Source: Marinitoga lauensis
Lineage (GTDB): Bacteria > Thermotogota > Thermotogae > Petrotogales > Petrotogaceae
Assembly (NCBI RefSeq): GCF_004135675.1
Contig: NZ_QHLX01000002.1
Span: 124,001 to 188,000, forward strand
Reading direction: 5' to 3'
DNA length: 64,000 nucleotides
The translations under genes and the position numbers were made by a program. Below are positions 16,521-27,277 of the stretch, piece by piece; within the stretch, counting starts at the first letter, position 1; each line of letters starts with the position of its first letter. The notes under the pieces were generated by a model that saw only the letters and a program-made list of their open reading frames with translations, did no database searches and was not told the DNA's origin.

Positions 16521-17440
16521 TCACTCCTCATCAAGAAAACGGAAATCAACAGCATGAAACGTTGCCAATCTTTCATTTTTTGATTTTTTCCATACCACCT
16601 TTAATGGTGCAGCAAATTCTGGTTGTAATCTTCCCTTTTCTATCCAATATCTTGACTCTTCATTTCCATATATACCAGGATTCGCACTAATTGTTAATTC
16701 TATTGGTTTATCAACAATATACACTTCATCAATACTTTCTTCATTTTCGAGTATTTCTATAATTTCATCATATATTTCTTTTGGTGGGGATGGTTTTATA
16801 TTTATCAAGGCTATATTTTTTGAAAGTGGTCCTATAATTTTAACATTAGCTATCTCTCTTTTATAATCATATCTGTCCAATATATCATGAATTATTTCAT
16901 TTGCAAAAGATACAGCCCTTCCATGATAGTCCATATTAACCAATAATTTTAACAAATGCTTCAGTTTACATCCTTCTCTGTGAGCATTTTCACCAACTTT
17001 TCTTATCTTTAAATTATATATTTTTACAATTTTCCTTAACTCCTCTTTAGTTAAACCAATAATAGGGGAATAAAGATTATTCATTACTTTTATACATGTT
17101 TTTCCCAGGAGTCTGATTGATTGGCTCCAGTAGCAACTAATGAATCACCAGCGACGTCACGAACACCTGACATTTTTAATTTTCTTGTACATTGATTACA
17201 GTTTGGTCCTTTTTTCATAATCTCATATTGTGACTGATGCTTATCAGCAAAGTATATTTCCAATCCAAGGTCTTCAGCTGTCTTAAGCACTGATTCCACA
17301 CTCTTAGAATATGCAAAAGGCCCAAATAATACGTTAACAAGTTTCACCTTTTCTGGTCCCAATGCTTCTTTTGCAAGAAATGCTGCAATGGTACTATCCA
17401 TACCACCAGAAAAGGCCACATATAATATATTATCTTTCAC
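16521..17440 (-). CDS. PP-loop superfamily ATPase, one frame break
   Basis: The N-terminus has the PP-loop SGGMDSTIAAFLAKEALG at residues ~10-27. A NCNQCTRKLKMSG Cys pair follows, then SLVATGANQSDSWEK. This pattern is typical of ATP-pyrophosphatases of the QueC/LarE/TtcA kind, which adenylate a substrate. One A added to the A5 run at 17099-17103 (on the minus strand) continues into KTCIKVMNNLYSPIIGLTKE and a ~187-residue C-terminal part. That part has an ISANPGIYGNEESRYWIE segment that I cannot name. Its stop TGA overlaps the ribosome binding site of lnt. Substrate unknown. Confidence 0.7.
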
Positions 17441-17480
17441 TATGTTTTTATTTCCGCTTTTATCTGTTCGATTTTTAAAT

Positions 17481-17948
17481 TTAAACTTGCATCCATCTTA
17501 ATGATAACGAATCACTCCCAATCTCTAAAATTGCATATTTCCCCTCACAAAATGCACCAGGGTTAATACATCTTATTCCATTTATTATTTTATCATCTTT
17601 CCTGTGTGAATGACCATATATTAATATATCTATATTATTAAATCTATGAATTAACTTTGATGGATCACCCCAACCAGCTTGATGACCATGTATTATACCA
17701 ATGTTATAATTTCCCAATTTTATAATTCTTTTTTCTGGTAAAGAAAATTTTATATCGTATTCATCAGCATTTCCAAAAACACCATAAAATATAGGTTTTT
17801 GAGATTTAAAGTAAAATATTACGTCTTCTTCTATAAAATCTCCAGTAGCTATGATATAATCTAATTGTGAATAATTTATTTTTTCCAGATTATCATATCT
17901 ATTTCTACTTGGAATATGTATATCAGAAATTAAAAGTACTTTTATCAT
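17481..17948 (-). CDS. YfcE/MJ0936-type metallophosphodiesterase
   Basis: About 155 residues from ATG 17948 (GGGTGAT upstream); a longer in-frame start at 17960 is less likely. All calcineurin-like motifs appear in order: LISDIHIPS, ATGDFIEED, VFGNADEY, IIHGHQAG and GHSHRKDD. The length and the order match the small two-metal phosphodiesterases of the YfcE family. The natural substrate is not known. It is the first gene of the minus-strand run that leads into the PP-loop protein, lnt, MBL hydrolase, lipoprotein and ptb. Confidence 0.85.
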   Translation of the reverse strand: MIKVLLISDIHIPSRNRYDNLEKINYSQLDYIIATGDFIEEDVIFYFKSQKPIFYGVFGNADEYDIKFSLPEKRIIKLGNYNIGIIHGHQAGWGDPSKLIHRFNNIDILIYGHSHRKDDKIINGIRCINPGAFCEGKYAILEIGSDSLSLRWMQV

Positions 17949-18064
17949 ATTATCACCCAATTTATTATACCAAATTTATATTAAAAAATTTATATTAAAG
18001 TGGATATTTTTTTGACTTAAGACTTGATTAAATTTAAATTTTAAAGTATAATATATTTTGAGAC

Positions 18065-18139
18065 GCACCTGTAGCTCAATTGGATAGAGCGTCGGACTTC
18101 GGATCCGCAGGTTGGGGTTCAAATCCTCCAGGTGCGCCA
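18065..18139 (+). tRNA. tRNA-Arg (TCG anticodon), T arm one pair short
   Basis: Acceptor GCACCTG pairs with CAGGTGC, discriminator G, encoded CCA. The D arm is GCTC...GAGC. The anticodon loop CTTCGGA gives TCG. The T arm shows only four pairs (GGGG / CCTC) around TTCAAAT, and the total is 75 bases with CCA rather than 77. One G and one C appear to be missing, in line with the homopolymer losses seen elsewhere. Confidence 0.85.
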
Positions 18140-18188
18140 ATTCTACCAATATATGCTGAAATAGTAGTAAAAAAAGGAGGTAAAATTT

Positions 18189-18459
18189 ATGGCAGAAGTA
18201 GAAGTATTGAAAGTTGCTGCAAATTCAAAACCTATAGCTATCGCTGGCGCATTAGCTGCAATTATTAGGGAAAAGGGAAAGCAGAAATTCAAGCTATCGG
18301 GCAGGTGCTGTAAATCAGGCTGTTAAAGCTGTTGCTATTGCAAGAGGTTATGTTGCACCAAGTGGAATTGATTTAGTTTGTATTCCTGCATTTGTTGATG
18401 TAAAAATCGATAGTGAAGAAAGAACAGCTATTAAATTTGTTGTTCAACCAAGAAAATAA
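18189..18459 (+). pseudogene. spoVS: spoVS, left duplicate with two base losses
   Basis: Identical to the gene at 20424 except that AGGGGAAAG reads AGGGAAAG and CGGGGCAGG reads CGGGCAGG. The two losses shift the frame and then shift it by a second base, so the reading frame is lost. It keeps the same GGAGG site and the same terminator. Since both losses are in G runs, this may be a sequencing effect and both copies may be intact. It arose as the left half of the target duplication made when the IS inserted. Confidence 0.75.
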
Positions 18460-18486
18460 AAAGGGCATAATGCCCTTTTTATTTTT
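18458..18486 (+). terminator. spoVS terminator, left copy
   Basis: AAAAGGGCA / TGCCCTTTT hairpin followed by ATTTTT. The IS begins immediately after its T run. Confidence 0.8.
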
Positions 18487-20409
18487 CCTGAGTTTGACAC
18501 TATTATTATCAACAAAATTCTAAAAAGTAGAATTATTCAAAAAAATAGCTATTGTTAACTTTTTATAAAAAGAGAAATTAGCCACACACCTCCTCCTTTT
18601 TGGCTTTTCATGCGTGTTTTAGGAGATTATTTTTTTAAATTCATCTAATTCCATCATTTTTTTCGGTTTTTCTATTTTTAATGTTTTTAATATGGCTTTT
18701 TGAAAATCGTTTAAATTGGCTCTTAATGCAAATAATTTGTCTTTTAATCTTATTTCAGAGTATTCCATTTTTTTATAGCTTCTCTTATTTTTTCATGAGA
18801 GTATTCAATATTATTTTTTCCAGTTCTAATTCTAATGTTCTTTGAATTATGTAAGATATGAAACTCATTACAATATGTCCTTTTATTCTTTTCGGTGTCC
18901 AATGAAATACCGGTCTTGTTTCAAGATAATTTTTAATGTTCTGAATGTTTCTTCTACTTTCCATAATGTATGATATTGTTCTAATATTTCTTTTGGAGAT
19001 AGTTTTGTGTTTGTTATTATTCCATAGTATCCATCGTATTTTTCATCATTTTCTATTTTTTCTATGTCCAATATATAATTTTGTTTGTTCTGTTCTTTTA
19101 AATATTTTTTCGCTCCTCTTTTACTTTTTGAATCTATATTTCCTTCTTCTAACATTTTTTTCGCTTTTTCTATTAATCGTAGTCTATCTGCTCTGTCTTT
19201 TTGGCTCTTTCTTCTGAATATATTATGAGTAATCTTTTATTTTCATATTCTACTTCTCTATATTTTATTCCTTTTGCTATTTCTATGAATTCTCCTTCAA
19301 ATATATTTACTTTTTTAACTGTTTTATTGATTTTCCTACTATGAATTCATAATTAGAATTTTCTACTACTTCTATATTTTTTTTACTCATCATTCCTCTA
19401 TCTGCTACTACTATTACTTTTCCTAATTGATATTCTTTTTTCATTTTTTCTATTGAATCTTTAAATGTATGCCCTTCAAATGTATTTCCTGCATATATAT
19501 CAAAACTAACTGGCATTCTATCCTGATCTATTGACATCCCTAATACTACTTGCGACTCATTAAATTTCTTATCCTTTGAATATCCCATTTGTAATATTTC
19601 ATTTGTTTGTTGTGTTTCAAACGCTAATGTTGTTACATCGTAAAATACTAAATCTACCGTTGTATTAAACAAACTTATCCTTTGATTATACATATGTTTT
19701 TCTATCGACTCTTTATTATCTGCTAATATATCCAATGTTCTGTATAACCAGTGCAACATTACATCTTTTTCTTCCAGGTCTTTTTCTTTTTTAACTTCCA
19801 CTTTGTTATATCCAAAATACTCTAAATTATTAAATATTCCCAATTTACTCTTCGGTTCTACTATTCTATTCATCACCATTATTTTTAACATTTCTTCTGC
19901 ATTGTATTTTATTTCTTTATCCAGTCTTTCAAAATATCTTTTCATCTCATATCTTTCAAATATCTTATTTACTATTACTTTGGCTCCGTAATTTCTTCTT
20001 GCTATTTCTTCCATTAAATCATCTTCTATTTTTTCATATTCATCTATTTCAAATATTTTAAAAAGACTATCTACAAGTTTTGTTATATCTTTTTTACTAT
20101 ACTTATCTATATTTCCAAAATTTATTACTGTATGCTGTTTCACTTTTCCATTTTCTCTTTTGCTTTCCATTATCCTTAAATATCTTTTTCCTTTCACTTT
20201 TGATATTTTAGGATACATTTTAAAACATCTCCTTTCAGTGGTTGTCATATATATTATACCACCAAAAGGACTAATATATTACTAATTATAGTTAATTCTC
20301 TGTAACAAAAGTTAGCCACACAATTTTTCGACTTCCTGAAAAATACACGCCTCAAACCCGCATTCTACCGTTCCATTTCCCTTAAAATCGCCAAATTGCT
20401 GTCAAAGGC
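18487..20409 (-). mobile_element. IS element 1, IS1634 family
   Basis: About 1.92 kb. The left end CCTGAGTTTGACA and right end TGTCAAAGGCAGG are imperfect inverted repeats (two mismatches). It is flanked by ~312-bp direct repeats. Such long, variable target duplications are a known oddity of the IS1634 family (IS1634, IS1549). The single transposase gene is on the minus strand. Confidence 0.85.
18619..20218 (-). CDS. IS1634-family transposase, several frame breaks
   Basis: Start ATG 20218 after AAAGGAGATG gives MYPKISKVKGKRYLRIMESK. The protein continues through NYGAKVIVNKIFERYEMKRY, VDLVFYDVTTLAFE (first Asp of the DDE core), VVADRGMMSKKNIE (second Asp) and WKVEETFRTLK with the YREK-like Glu region. 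It ends DEFKKIIS. Four one-base A losses break the frame, at about 19313, 19197, 18930 and 18777. Comparison with the copy at 34628 shows each is one base short in an A run. The first ~75 and last ~60 residues differ clearly from that copy, while the middle is nearly identical. Confidence 0.85.
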
Positions 20410-20423
20410 AGGAGGTAAAATTT

Positions 20424-20696
20424 ATGGCAGAAGTAGAAGTATTGAAAGTTGCTGCAAATTCAAAACCTATAGCTATCGCTGGCGCATTAGCTGCAATTAT
20501 TAGGGAAAAGGGGAAAGCAGAAATTCAAGCTATCGGGGCAGGTGCTGTAAATCAGGCTGTTAAAGCTGTTGCTATTGCAAGAGGTTATGTTGCACCAAGT
20601 GGAATTGATTTAGTTTGTATTCCTGCATTTGTTGATGTAAAAATCGATAGTGAAGAAAGAACAGCTATTAAATTTGTTGTTCAACCAAGAAAATAA
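20424..20696 (+). CDS. spoVS: stage V sporulation protein S homologue
   Basis: 90 residues, full length, near-identical in style to the highly conserved SpoVS/Alba-like family (VLKVAANSKPIAIAGALAAI, RGYVAPSGIDLVCIPAF). SpoVS affects sporulation and cell division in Bacillus, but homologues are widespread in Thermotogota and Deinococcota that do not sporulate; they are thought to be small nucleic-acid-binding proteins. GGAGG precedes the ATG. Its original promoter lies upstream of the left copy (after tRNA-Arg), so this copy may now depend on a promoter in the IS end. Confidence 0.93.
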   Translation: MAEVEVLKVAANSKPIAIAGALAAIIREKGKAEIQAIGAGAVNQAVKAVAIARGYVAPSGIDLVCIPAFVDVKIDSEERTAIKFVVQPRK

Positions 20697-20723
20697 AAAG
20701 GGCATAATGCCCTTTTTATTTTT
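20695..20723 (+). terminator. spoVS terminator
   Basis: AAAAGGGCA / TGCCCTTTT hairpin with T run, same as the left copy. Confidence 0.85.
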
Positions 20724-20732
20724 TACATATAT

Positions 20733-21532
20733 TTATATTGCATTTTCCTCATAATAAAATCGAGTGATTTTTTGAACTGTATCAAAAACACCCATTTCTT
20801 CCTTCTCAATTGGTGTATCCCTTGAAATTGCAACTATATATTTTAATACTCCTTCTTTTGAATATGGAACTATATACTTAATATTAAATACTTCATAATA
20901 AGCCTTTTGTTCATCTGTAAAATTAAAGAGGTTAAAAGTTTTTCCATTTATTAATCCTTCACTCATATTATCAAATAATTCTAATTCCTCTGGTAAGCTT
21001 AATTTCCCAAATTTTTTCAATAATTTTTTATCTACTGAATATAAGCCAACTGTTGAGAAAAATATTTCAGAAATACTACTCAACAACGTTTCCATAAAAT
21101 CCTGTTCTTTCATTTTTTTAGATAATAGCCTTACAATGCTTTCGATTCCTGACAATTGATAAGAAAGCCTATCTACAACCATCTCAAGCCTATATTTTTC
21201 ATATATTTCTTCTTCCTTATCAAATAACATACTTAAAATTCTTATAATATTTTTATCCTCAAAATTTCCATCAAATAATATATAGGTATTAAAAGGAAAT
21301 TTAAGTACATTTACATCTTCAAGTTTTAATAGCAACTCTTCAAAAGTATCATAAGTTAATCGTTCAGGGTTATAACCTTTCGCATCTAAAATAATCCATT
21401 GTCCCTTTTGTGATCTAACTAAAAGTGTTTTTTGACTATTTGTTTCTTTTTTTAGTAATTCCCTATTAAATTATAAAATGATGGTGTTCCTAAATAGGCT
21501 GCTAATTGATATACCAAATATTTATTTTCCAT
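20733..21532 (-). CDS. unknown regulator-like protein next to H-NOX chemoreceptor, one frame break
   Basis: Start ATG 21532 after GAAGGGG, 16 bases after the chemoreceptor stop. One G added near 21462 joins MENKYLVYQLAAYLG to RELLKKETNSQKTLLVRSQKGQW and the rest, about 267 residues. The C-terminal part (LETLLSSISEIFFSTVGLYS... to ...IVAISRDTPIEKEE) has the length and layout of a GAF-like sensor domain, with a helical linker before it. I do not recognise the family. Tight coupling to the H-NOX receptor suggests that it works in the same signalling path. No catalytic output motif (HD, GGDEF, kinase) is visible. Confidence 0.5.
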
Positions 21533-21547
21533 AATATCCATCCCCTT

Positions 21548-23361
21548 CTAAATATTTATTCCTTCAAAATTATCATACAGGATATTTATATATCCACCTA
21601 TTTTTTCCACTTCTGTAAGAATATCTTTTGTATTAAATAAGAAATTTTGAATTGATGCACTTATTTCTTCAGCTGTTGCTGCACTTTCTTCTGAAATTGC
21701 CAATAAACTTTCTATATTTTGCGTTGTTCCTTCCAATTTTTCTTCTTCATCCTTTAATTTTACAATAAGATTATTAATTTCTGAGGAAATCATGGAAATT
21801 GCTTCACTGGATTTTTTATTTTCCATTGAACTTTTATTTAAATTGTCAGATTGACCTTTCATTTCTTCAAATTCATTGGTTAGCTTTTCTGTTAGTTCAT
21901 TTATACCATTAGTTACAGAAGCTAAAAATTCTGATATATTATTAGCTGAATTTTTAGATTCTTCTGCTAACTTTCTAATTTCATCTGCAACTACTGCAAA
22001 CCCTTTTCCACTTTCACCTGCTCTTGCAGCTTCTATTGCTGCATTTAAAGCCAACAAGTTCGTTTGCTCTGCTATACTCATAACAGTTGCAGCTATTTCT
22101 TTTATTTGTTCAGCTTCTTTTTGCAATTTATCGCCAAGTTTAACTAATCCTTTAAATCTATCACTCATTTCAAGAATACCTTGAGAAGATTTTTCTACAT
22201 TTTTTGCAGATTTTAATATAGCATCTACTGCTTCATTTAATGATTCAACCATTTCAGATTCTCTCTCCACTATTTCAGACAACGTTTGAACATTGGAATT
22301 TACAGCTTCTGAAACATTTTCTGTATCATTACTAATTTGTATTGATGTATCTGCAACCTGTTGAGCTAAATCCTGCATTGTATCAATGAGTTCTTTTAAA
22401 TTATGTGCAGATTCATTAACTGTATTTACTGCCCTTCAATTTCCTGAACATCTCCAGTTACTCCAAGTAATATTTTTCTAAATTCATCAGTTAATTCATA
22501 AAAACCGTCTGTTATTTCTGTTACTTCTTTTGCTCCTTCAAATTTAACAGGATAATCAAAGTTTCTCTTTTTATAATTATTCAATATGTCCAAAATAACT
22601 CGATGTCCTTTATTGTATTCGCTGGTACCTAAAGCGGATAAAACAAAATAAATTATTCCTGTTATAATTGCTGCTATTATATTATTATCAATATAAGTGA
22701 AGGATAACCATGAAATTAGAATTATAAAAATTGGCATTAATATAATAAATACATATTTCATTGATTTAAACATTCCTAATGAAATAATCCTGAAAAAATT
22801 CATTTTTTCTATTTTCACATATGGTTTTTCCGCTGTTAATTTTACTTTTAAATAATTAAACTCTCCATCTTTTCCTTTTTCTATAATTTCAACATCAATT
22901 TTTTCATTAAAATAATCGGACACTCCTTCAATTAAACCTAAAAAGTAATCTGAAAATTCCCTTTTTGATTTATAAATCAAGTAAGATTGTGTAGAGGTTA
23001 TTGGCTGATATATAATTCTAGGTGGTAAAATCCCCAATCTTCTTGTCAATAACATATGTATTGTATCCATAGCTGCTAAAAAAGATAATGCACTTGGTTT
23101 TTTAAAAAATAATGGATACCATTTTGAAAATGTATTTATATTTTCTCTTCCTGTTTTTCTCATTACTTCTGATCTTGACACATTATTACTTTCTGAAATT
23201 TCTTTAATTATTTTCTCCAATAATGTTTCGTCAAAATCATCAAGGAGTGAACCTTTTTCTTCAGGGTTAACATTATTATCTTTTAAAATTTTACTAATCT
23301 TTTCATCGCCAAATATTTTTTTCCATGTTTCAATCCATGTAAAAACCAATAATTTTTTCAT
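21548..23361 (-). CDS. H-NOX-domain methyl-accepting chemotaxis protein, one frame break
   Basis: Residues 1-185 form a heme NO/O2-binding domain. Proximal His102 is in [13 protein letters not shown], Pro114 in LPPR, and the heme-propionate motif Y-x-S-x-R is YKSKR (130-134). Tyr139 in [10 protein letters not shown] corresponds to distal Tyr140 of the Thermoanaerobacter (Tar4) H-NOX, the residue linked to O2 binding. Two membrane helices follow (about 200-245). The signalling domain contains [20 protein letters not shown] and [15 protein letters not shown]. One G added near 22434 (GGG run) joins the halves. It is probably a gas-sensing chemoreceptor acting through CheA/CheW, which lie outside the window. 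Confidence 0.88.
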
Positions 23362-23464
23362 TTTTCCACCTCTTTAAAGATGTAATTTAATCTTTATATT
23401 TTTCTAATTCTAACATAAATTATATCACATTTATTAAAATTTGTGATATAATATTTTTTGAATT

Positions 23465-23540
23465 CGGGGAGTAGCGCAGATGGTAGCGTGTCAAATTCGG
23501 GATTTGAAGGTCGCCGGTTCGACTCCGGTCTCCCCGACCA
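23465..23540 (+). tRNA. tRNA-Pro (CGG anticodon)
   Basis: Acceptor CGGGGAG pairs with CTCCCCG, discriminator A, encoded CCA; 76 bases. Anticodon stem TCAAA / TTTGA and loop TTCGGGA give CGG. T arm GCCGG TTCGACT CCGGT. All arms are complete. Confidence 0.93.
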
Positions 23541-23578
23541 TTACAATATATTATTCACTACAAAAAATTATAAAAAAT

Positions 23579-23602
23579 GGAAACGCTGCAACAAGCGTTT
23601 CC
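23579..23602. terminator. bidirectional terminator
   Basis: GGAAACGCT / AGCGTTTCC hairpin flanked by A and T runs, between tRNA-Pro (+) and the adenosine-kinase-like gene (-). Confidence 0.75.
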
Positions 23603-23603
23603 T

Positions 23604-24095
23604 TTATTTTTTATATCCTGTTATATTTCTTAAAAATTCATATCTTTTCTTTTTATCTTCATCTTTTTCAACGCCAAGAGGTGGTTGCCCATCTACTACT
23701 CCTATAACGCCTCTACCCAAATCGGTTTCCGCAACTAAAACCTGTAACGGATTAGCAGTTGCGGCAAAAATATTTACAATTTCCTGAACCTGTTTTAACC
23801 TTGAAAGTATATTTATAGGATAGCCATTTCTTATTATTAAAACAAAAAAATGCCCTGCTCCAACATTCTTTGCGTTTTCTATTGCTAAATTTACTAATTC
23901 TTCATCGTTACCATCAAATCTTATTAATCTTGGACCACTTGCTTCATTAAACGCTATTCCAAACTTCATTCCTGGAACTGTTGTAACTATTGTTTCATAT
24001 ATATCCTCCACTGTTTTTATAAAATGAGATTGTCCAACTATAACATTACAATCTTCTGGAAATTTAATATCAATTGCTTCAAACTTGATGTTCAC
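23604..24095 (-). CDS. adenosine-specific kinase family (COG1839)
   Basis: About 163 residues. The family segments [59 protein letters not shown] and [13 protein letters not shown] cover nearly the whole protein and match the small archaeal/bacterial adenosine-specific kinase family. The known activity in that family is phosphorylation of adenosine, studied mainly in archaea. I choose GTG 24095 (GGAGG eight bases upstream) over GTG 24104, which abuts the site. It overlaps the upstream HD-GYP gene by 17 bases. Confidence 0.85.
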   Translation of the reverse strand: MNIKFEAIDIKFPEDCNVIVGQSHFIKTVEDIYETIVTTVPGMKFGIAFNEASGPRLIRFDGNDEELVNLAIENAKNVGAGHFFVLIIRNGYPINILSRLKQVQEIVNIFAATANPLQVLVAETDLGRGVIGVVDGQPPLGVEKDEDKKKRYEFLRNITGYKK

Positions 24096-26283
24096 TATTT
24101 TCACCTCCGCTTTTATTAATTTCTACCCAGATTCTATCTATTTCTTTATTATATTTTTTAAATACTTCTAATATATCAGAACGAAAATGAGCAGGGTTTG
24201 TTCTATTATCTCCCTCTGTAATTATTTTTACACATTTTTCGTGAGAAAAAGCTTCTTTGTAGGACCTTTTGGCTCTTAATGCATCATATATATCTGCTAT
24301 TTTCACAATTGCTGCTTCTATTGGTATTTCATTACATTTAAGTCCATATGGATATCCGCTACCATCACAATTTTCATGATGATATAATGCTATATTTAAA
24401 GCAAAATCAAAACATTCATCACCTGATAATAATGTTTTTGCATAAATAGTATGTTTTTTCATCACTTCAAATTCTTCCTTTGTTAACTTTCCTTCTTTAT
24501 TTAAAATTTCATATGGTACATATATCTTACCGATATCATGTAATGGTGCAAATTTTCTTATCTTTTCAACTTCCTTTTCATCCAATCCAAGTTTTTGAGC
24601 TAAAAATGCTGATATTTCTCCTACCCGATATATATGTTTTCCAGTTATATCATCATGCCCTTCAGCAACGGATGCCAATTTTTCTGCAAAATTGAAATAA
24701 ATATTTTGAATTTTTTCTATTTCAAATTTTTTATCCAGGAATATTTTCGCAAGATTAACCTGTGCTTTAAATATTTCTATACTTTCTTTTGAAAAAGTAT
24801 TATTCTCTGGTGTTTCTACAGAAATCATAAGGAGCATATTTCCCAATTCTACTACATATGTCATCGCATATTTAAATTCTTTTGTTGCTTCTTTCAAATT
24901 ATTATACGTATTATCATCTAAATAGAGGTTATCATTTTTAAATATTTCATCATATGTAATTATTTTAACCTCTTCTCTGCTCTTAAAAATTTCTGGATCG
25001 GAAAAAATTTCCAGTGATTTTAAATTATTTATATCATGCCCAATTGCTGTAATATATTTCCATCTTCTATTTATTAAAATCGATATACTTCCATATTCTG
25101 CCTCTTTTATATGAGAAATCATATATTTTAAAATAGAATTGAAATATTCTTCCATACTTAAATCTTCATTTTCAATAAGACTGATTAGTTTGATAAATTC
25201 AAAAAATGCTTCATTTACTGACTTTAAATTATTATACATCTTTCTTATTTCTTCTGTTAAAAGATTAAAATTCATTAAAGATGATATTGCGTTGTTAATC
25301 ATTATTTCATACCCGTTAGCAATTTCTTTTATTTCTTTTATATCATAATCATTTCTAATATATGGAACTTCCTTCTTTCTTATATTAATCGAAAAATTTT
25401 TCATAGAATTAGATATTTCAAAAATTGGTTTTATTATTTTTTTATTTAAAAAATTATTGATTTTATACAAAAAAAACAGTACAATCAAAGATACTATTAT
25501 AAAAATAATTATTATTTTTTTTATTACTAATTTAGCAAGGTCCGATTTATTATAATCATATAAAATATATATATTATCTGTTATCTTATTATAAAAATAT
25601 ATATCTAATCTTGTTTTTACAATATGAAAATCATTATCATCTATTATTTTTATAAAATTGTTTACATTTTTTACTTTTTCATTATTATATATGACATCTC
25701 CATTTTTCTTAAATATGTATATTCTATCCTTTTCAGGTAGTTTTGCTATATTAATAATCCTATCTATAGCATCTCTTTTCAAATCCATTCCTAAAACACC
25801 TATAATATTACCATTTATCTTAATTGCTTTCGAAATAGTTTGAACAATTTTAGTTCTTTCAGGATCAGCAAATGATGTTGTAACTATAACATTTTCAGGA
25901 TTTTTTATGGCTTTTATATACCAATCTTTTTTCCTTGGATCAAAATCAGAAGGAATGTTTATTTTTGGCTCAACTATAATATCTCCATTTTTATTTGCAA
26001 AATATACGTAAACTATTTCATCCTTATTATAAACATATATTTTTTTCAATATATCTTCTACATTATCTTCATTTATTTCATAAGATACTTTAGTCATGAA
26101 ATTCTCTCTCTTTTTGAAAAAATAATTAAAATTCGAAGATATTAATTTTATTTCAAAACTGATTTTATCAATATTATTATTGATTTCTTTTCTATATGAT
26201 ATATATGTAAATACAGTTCCTAAAACAAAAATAAAAAACAAAAATATTATGACAATTTTTCTAAAAAAATCTTTTATGCTCAT
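24079..26283 (-). CDS. membrane HD-GYP protein with Cache and GAF domains
   Basis: 734 residues. An N-terminal helix (9-29), an extracytoplasmic Cache-type sensor (about 30-250, with [20 protein letters not shown] and IIGVLGMDL), a second helix (about 255-275), a linker, a GAF-like domain (about 350-530) and a C-terminal HD-GYP domain (about 540-720). HD-GYP signatures are [36 protein letters not shown] and [20 protein letters not shown] enzymes hydrolyse cyclic di-GMP. Full-length with all metal ligands in place. It overlaps the start of the adenosine-specific kinase gene, so the two are translated together. A purine-type link is possible but unproven. Confidence 0.9.
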   Translation of the reverse strand: MSIKDFFRKIVIIFLFFIFVLGTVFTYISYRKEINNNIDKISFEIKLISSNFNYFFKKRENFMTKVSYEINEDNVEDILKKIYVYNKDEIVYVYFANKNGDIIVEPKINIPSDFDPRKKDWYIKAIKNPENVIVTTSFADPERTKIVQTISKAIKINGNIIGVLGMDLKRDAIDRIINIAKLPEKDRIYIFKKNGDVIYNNEKVKNVNNFIKIIDDNDFHIVKTRLDIYFYNKITDNIYILYDYNKSDLAKLVIKKIIIIFIIVSLIVLFFLYKINNFLNKKIIKPIFEISNSMKNFSINIRKKEVPYIRNDYDIKEIKEIANGYEIMINNAISSLMNFNLLTEEIRKMYNNLKSVNEAFFEFIKLISLIENEDLSMEEYFNSILKYMISHIKEAEYGSISILINRRWKYITAIGHDINNLKSLEIFSDPEIFKSREEVKIITYDEIFKNDNLYLDDNTYNNLKEATKEFKYAMTYVVELGNMLLMISVETPENNTFSKESIEIFKAQVNLAKIFLDKKFEIEKIQNIYFNFAEKLASVAEGHDDITGKHIYRVGEISAFLAQKLGLDEKEVEKIRKFAPLHDIGKIYVPYEILNKEGKLTKEEFEVMKKHTIYAKTLLSGDECFDFALNIALYHHENCDGSGYPYGLKCNEIPIEAAIVKIADIYDALRAKRSYKEAFSHEKCVKIITEGDNRTNPAHFRSDILEVFKKYNKEIDRIWVEINKSGGENSEHQV

Positions 26284-26387
26284 ATTTATTCCCTTAATAT
26301 CTAAAAATTTCCTTTTTTTTATTATAACACATAAACACTTTGCTTCGCAAAGGAAATGAGGATTTTCTACTTTTATTATAAAATAAA

Positions 26388-26421
26388 CAAAATGGCTTCC
26401 ATAAGGAAGTCATTTTGTTTG
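26388..26421. terminator. terminator after peroxiredoxin
   Basis: AACAAAATG-CTTCC / GGAAG-CATTTTGTT hairpin; on the minus strand it ends in a T-rich run. Confidence 0.75.
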
Positions 26422-26444
26422 GGGATGAATATAAAATTAATCTT

Positions 26445-27077
26445 CTAATTTCTTATAAACAAACCACCAATCATACCCTCATAATTCTTTAATCTTTCTC
26501 CTGCTGATTTCACATCAGAAGCTGGTGGAATAATAACTTTATCTCCAATTAATTCGTTATTTGGCCAATTAGCTGGCATTGCTGCTTTTGATTTATCTGA
26601 TAATTGCAATGCTTTAACAGCTCTAACAATTTCATCGAGATTTCTACCTAATTCTGGTGGATAATAAATAATTGCTCTAACAATTCCATTTGGATCCACA
26701 ATAAATACAGCTCTTACTGTATGAGATGCTGATGCATGAATTAATCCTAATCTTTCAGCTACTTGCCCTCTATCATCTGCGATAACAGGATATTGAATTT
26801 CTACGCCCATTTTTTCTTTTATCCAATTTATCCAACTGATATGAGAAAATACCTGGTCAATACTTAAACCTATTAATTCTGTATTTAATTTTTTGAATTC
26901 ATCATACCTTTTTTGGAAACCAACAAATTCTGTTGTACATACTGGTGTAAAATCTGCTGGATGACTGAATAATACAAACCACTTGCCCTTAAAAGCTTCT
27001 GGTAATTTCATTTTTCCATGTGTTGTTACTACCTCTAATTCTGGGAATTTTTCTCCTATTAATGGAATATTTGCCAT
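26445..27077 (-). CDS. peroxiredoxin (1-Cys, Prx6-like)
   Basis: 210 residues from ATG 27077, which follows GGAGGTGG; the in-frame ATG at 27086 overlaps this site. The active site is [18 protein letters not shown] with the peroxidatic Cys; a conserved Arg lies in [14 protein letters not shown]. There is no second Cys in the C-terminal extension ([18 protein letters not shown]), so it is a 1-Cys enzyme of the Prx6 type. Such enzymes reduce peroxides in anaerobes. It is a single-gene unit with its own terminator. Confidence 0.92.
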   Translation of the reverse strand: MANIPLIGEKFPELEVVTTHGKMKLPEAFKGKWFVLFSHPADFTPVCTTEFVGFQKRYDEFKKLNTELIGLSIDQVFSHISWINWIKEKMGVEIQYPVIADDRGQVAERLGLIHASASHTVRAVFIVDPNGIVRAIIYYPPELGRNLDEIVRAVKALQLSDKSKAAMPANWPNNELIGDKVIIPPASDVKSAGERLKNYEGMIGGLFIRN

Positions 27078-27253
27078 TAATACCACCTCCGTATAATTTT
27101 TTTAATATTGTAATGATTTCAATATTATTATACATGTTTTTTTATATTGTGTCAATTAATTTCTTGTTTCATCTATGTTAATTATATTTATCTATTTTTT
27201 TCAAAAATTTTTTATTCTATTTAAATATTTTATTTTATACTTTCTATATAAAA

Positions 27254-27276
27254 TAAACCCCAATAATGGGGTCTTT
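27254..27276. terminator. terminator after aldo/keto reductase
   Basis: ACCCCA / TGGGGT hairpin with A/T flanks; on the minus strand TTTATTTTAT follows. Confidence 0.65.
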
Positions 27277-27277
27277 A

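Larger units (their letters stand above)
18175..18486. repeat. left copy of ~312-bp target duplication of IS element 1
   Basis: Bases 18175-18486 repeat at 20410-20723, from AGGAGG to the T run of the terminator. The only differences I see are two missing G bases in this copy. The two copies exactly flank the insertion sequence at 18487-20409. Confidence 0.85.
20410..20723. repeat. right copy of ~312-bp target duplication of IS element 1
   Basis: Matches 18175-18486 and carries the intact spoVS with its RBS and terminator. Together the two copies bracket the IS. Confidence 0.85.

Noticed and set aside
16513-16576. N-terminal extension of Lnt from ATG 16576
   Set aside because: No ribosome binding site, 56-base overlap with the upstream gene, and a better start exists at TTG 16515.
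18945-19217. Open frames on the strand opposite the transposases and other A/T-rich genes
   Set aside because: They are Leu/Phe/Ile-rich shadows of the A/T-rich coding strand without ribosome binding sites or recognisable domains.
18175-20723. Two spoVS genes as an ordinary tandem duplication
   Set aside because: The repeat edges coincide exactly with the IS ends, and the second IS shows the same kind of flank duplication, so target duplication explains it better.
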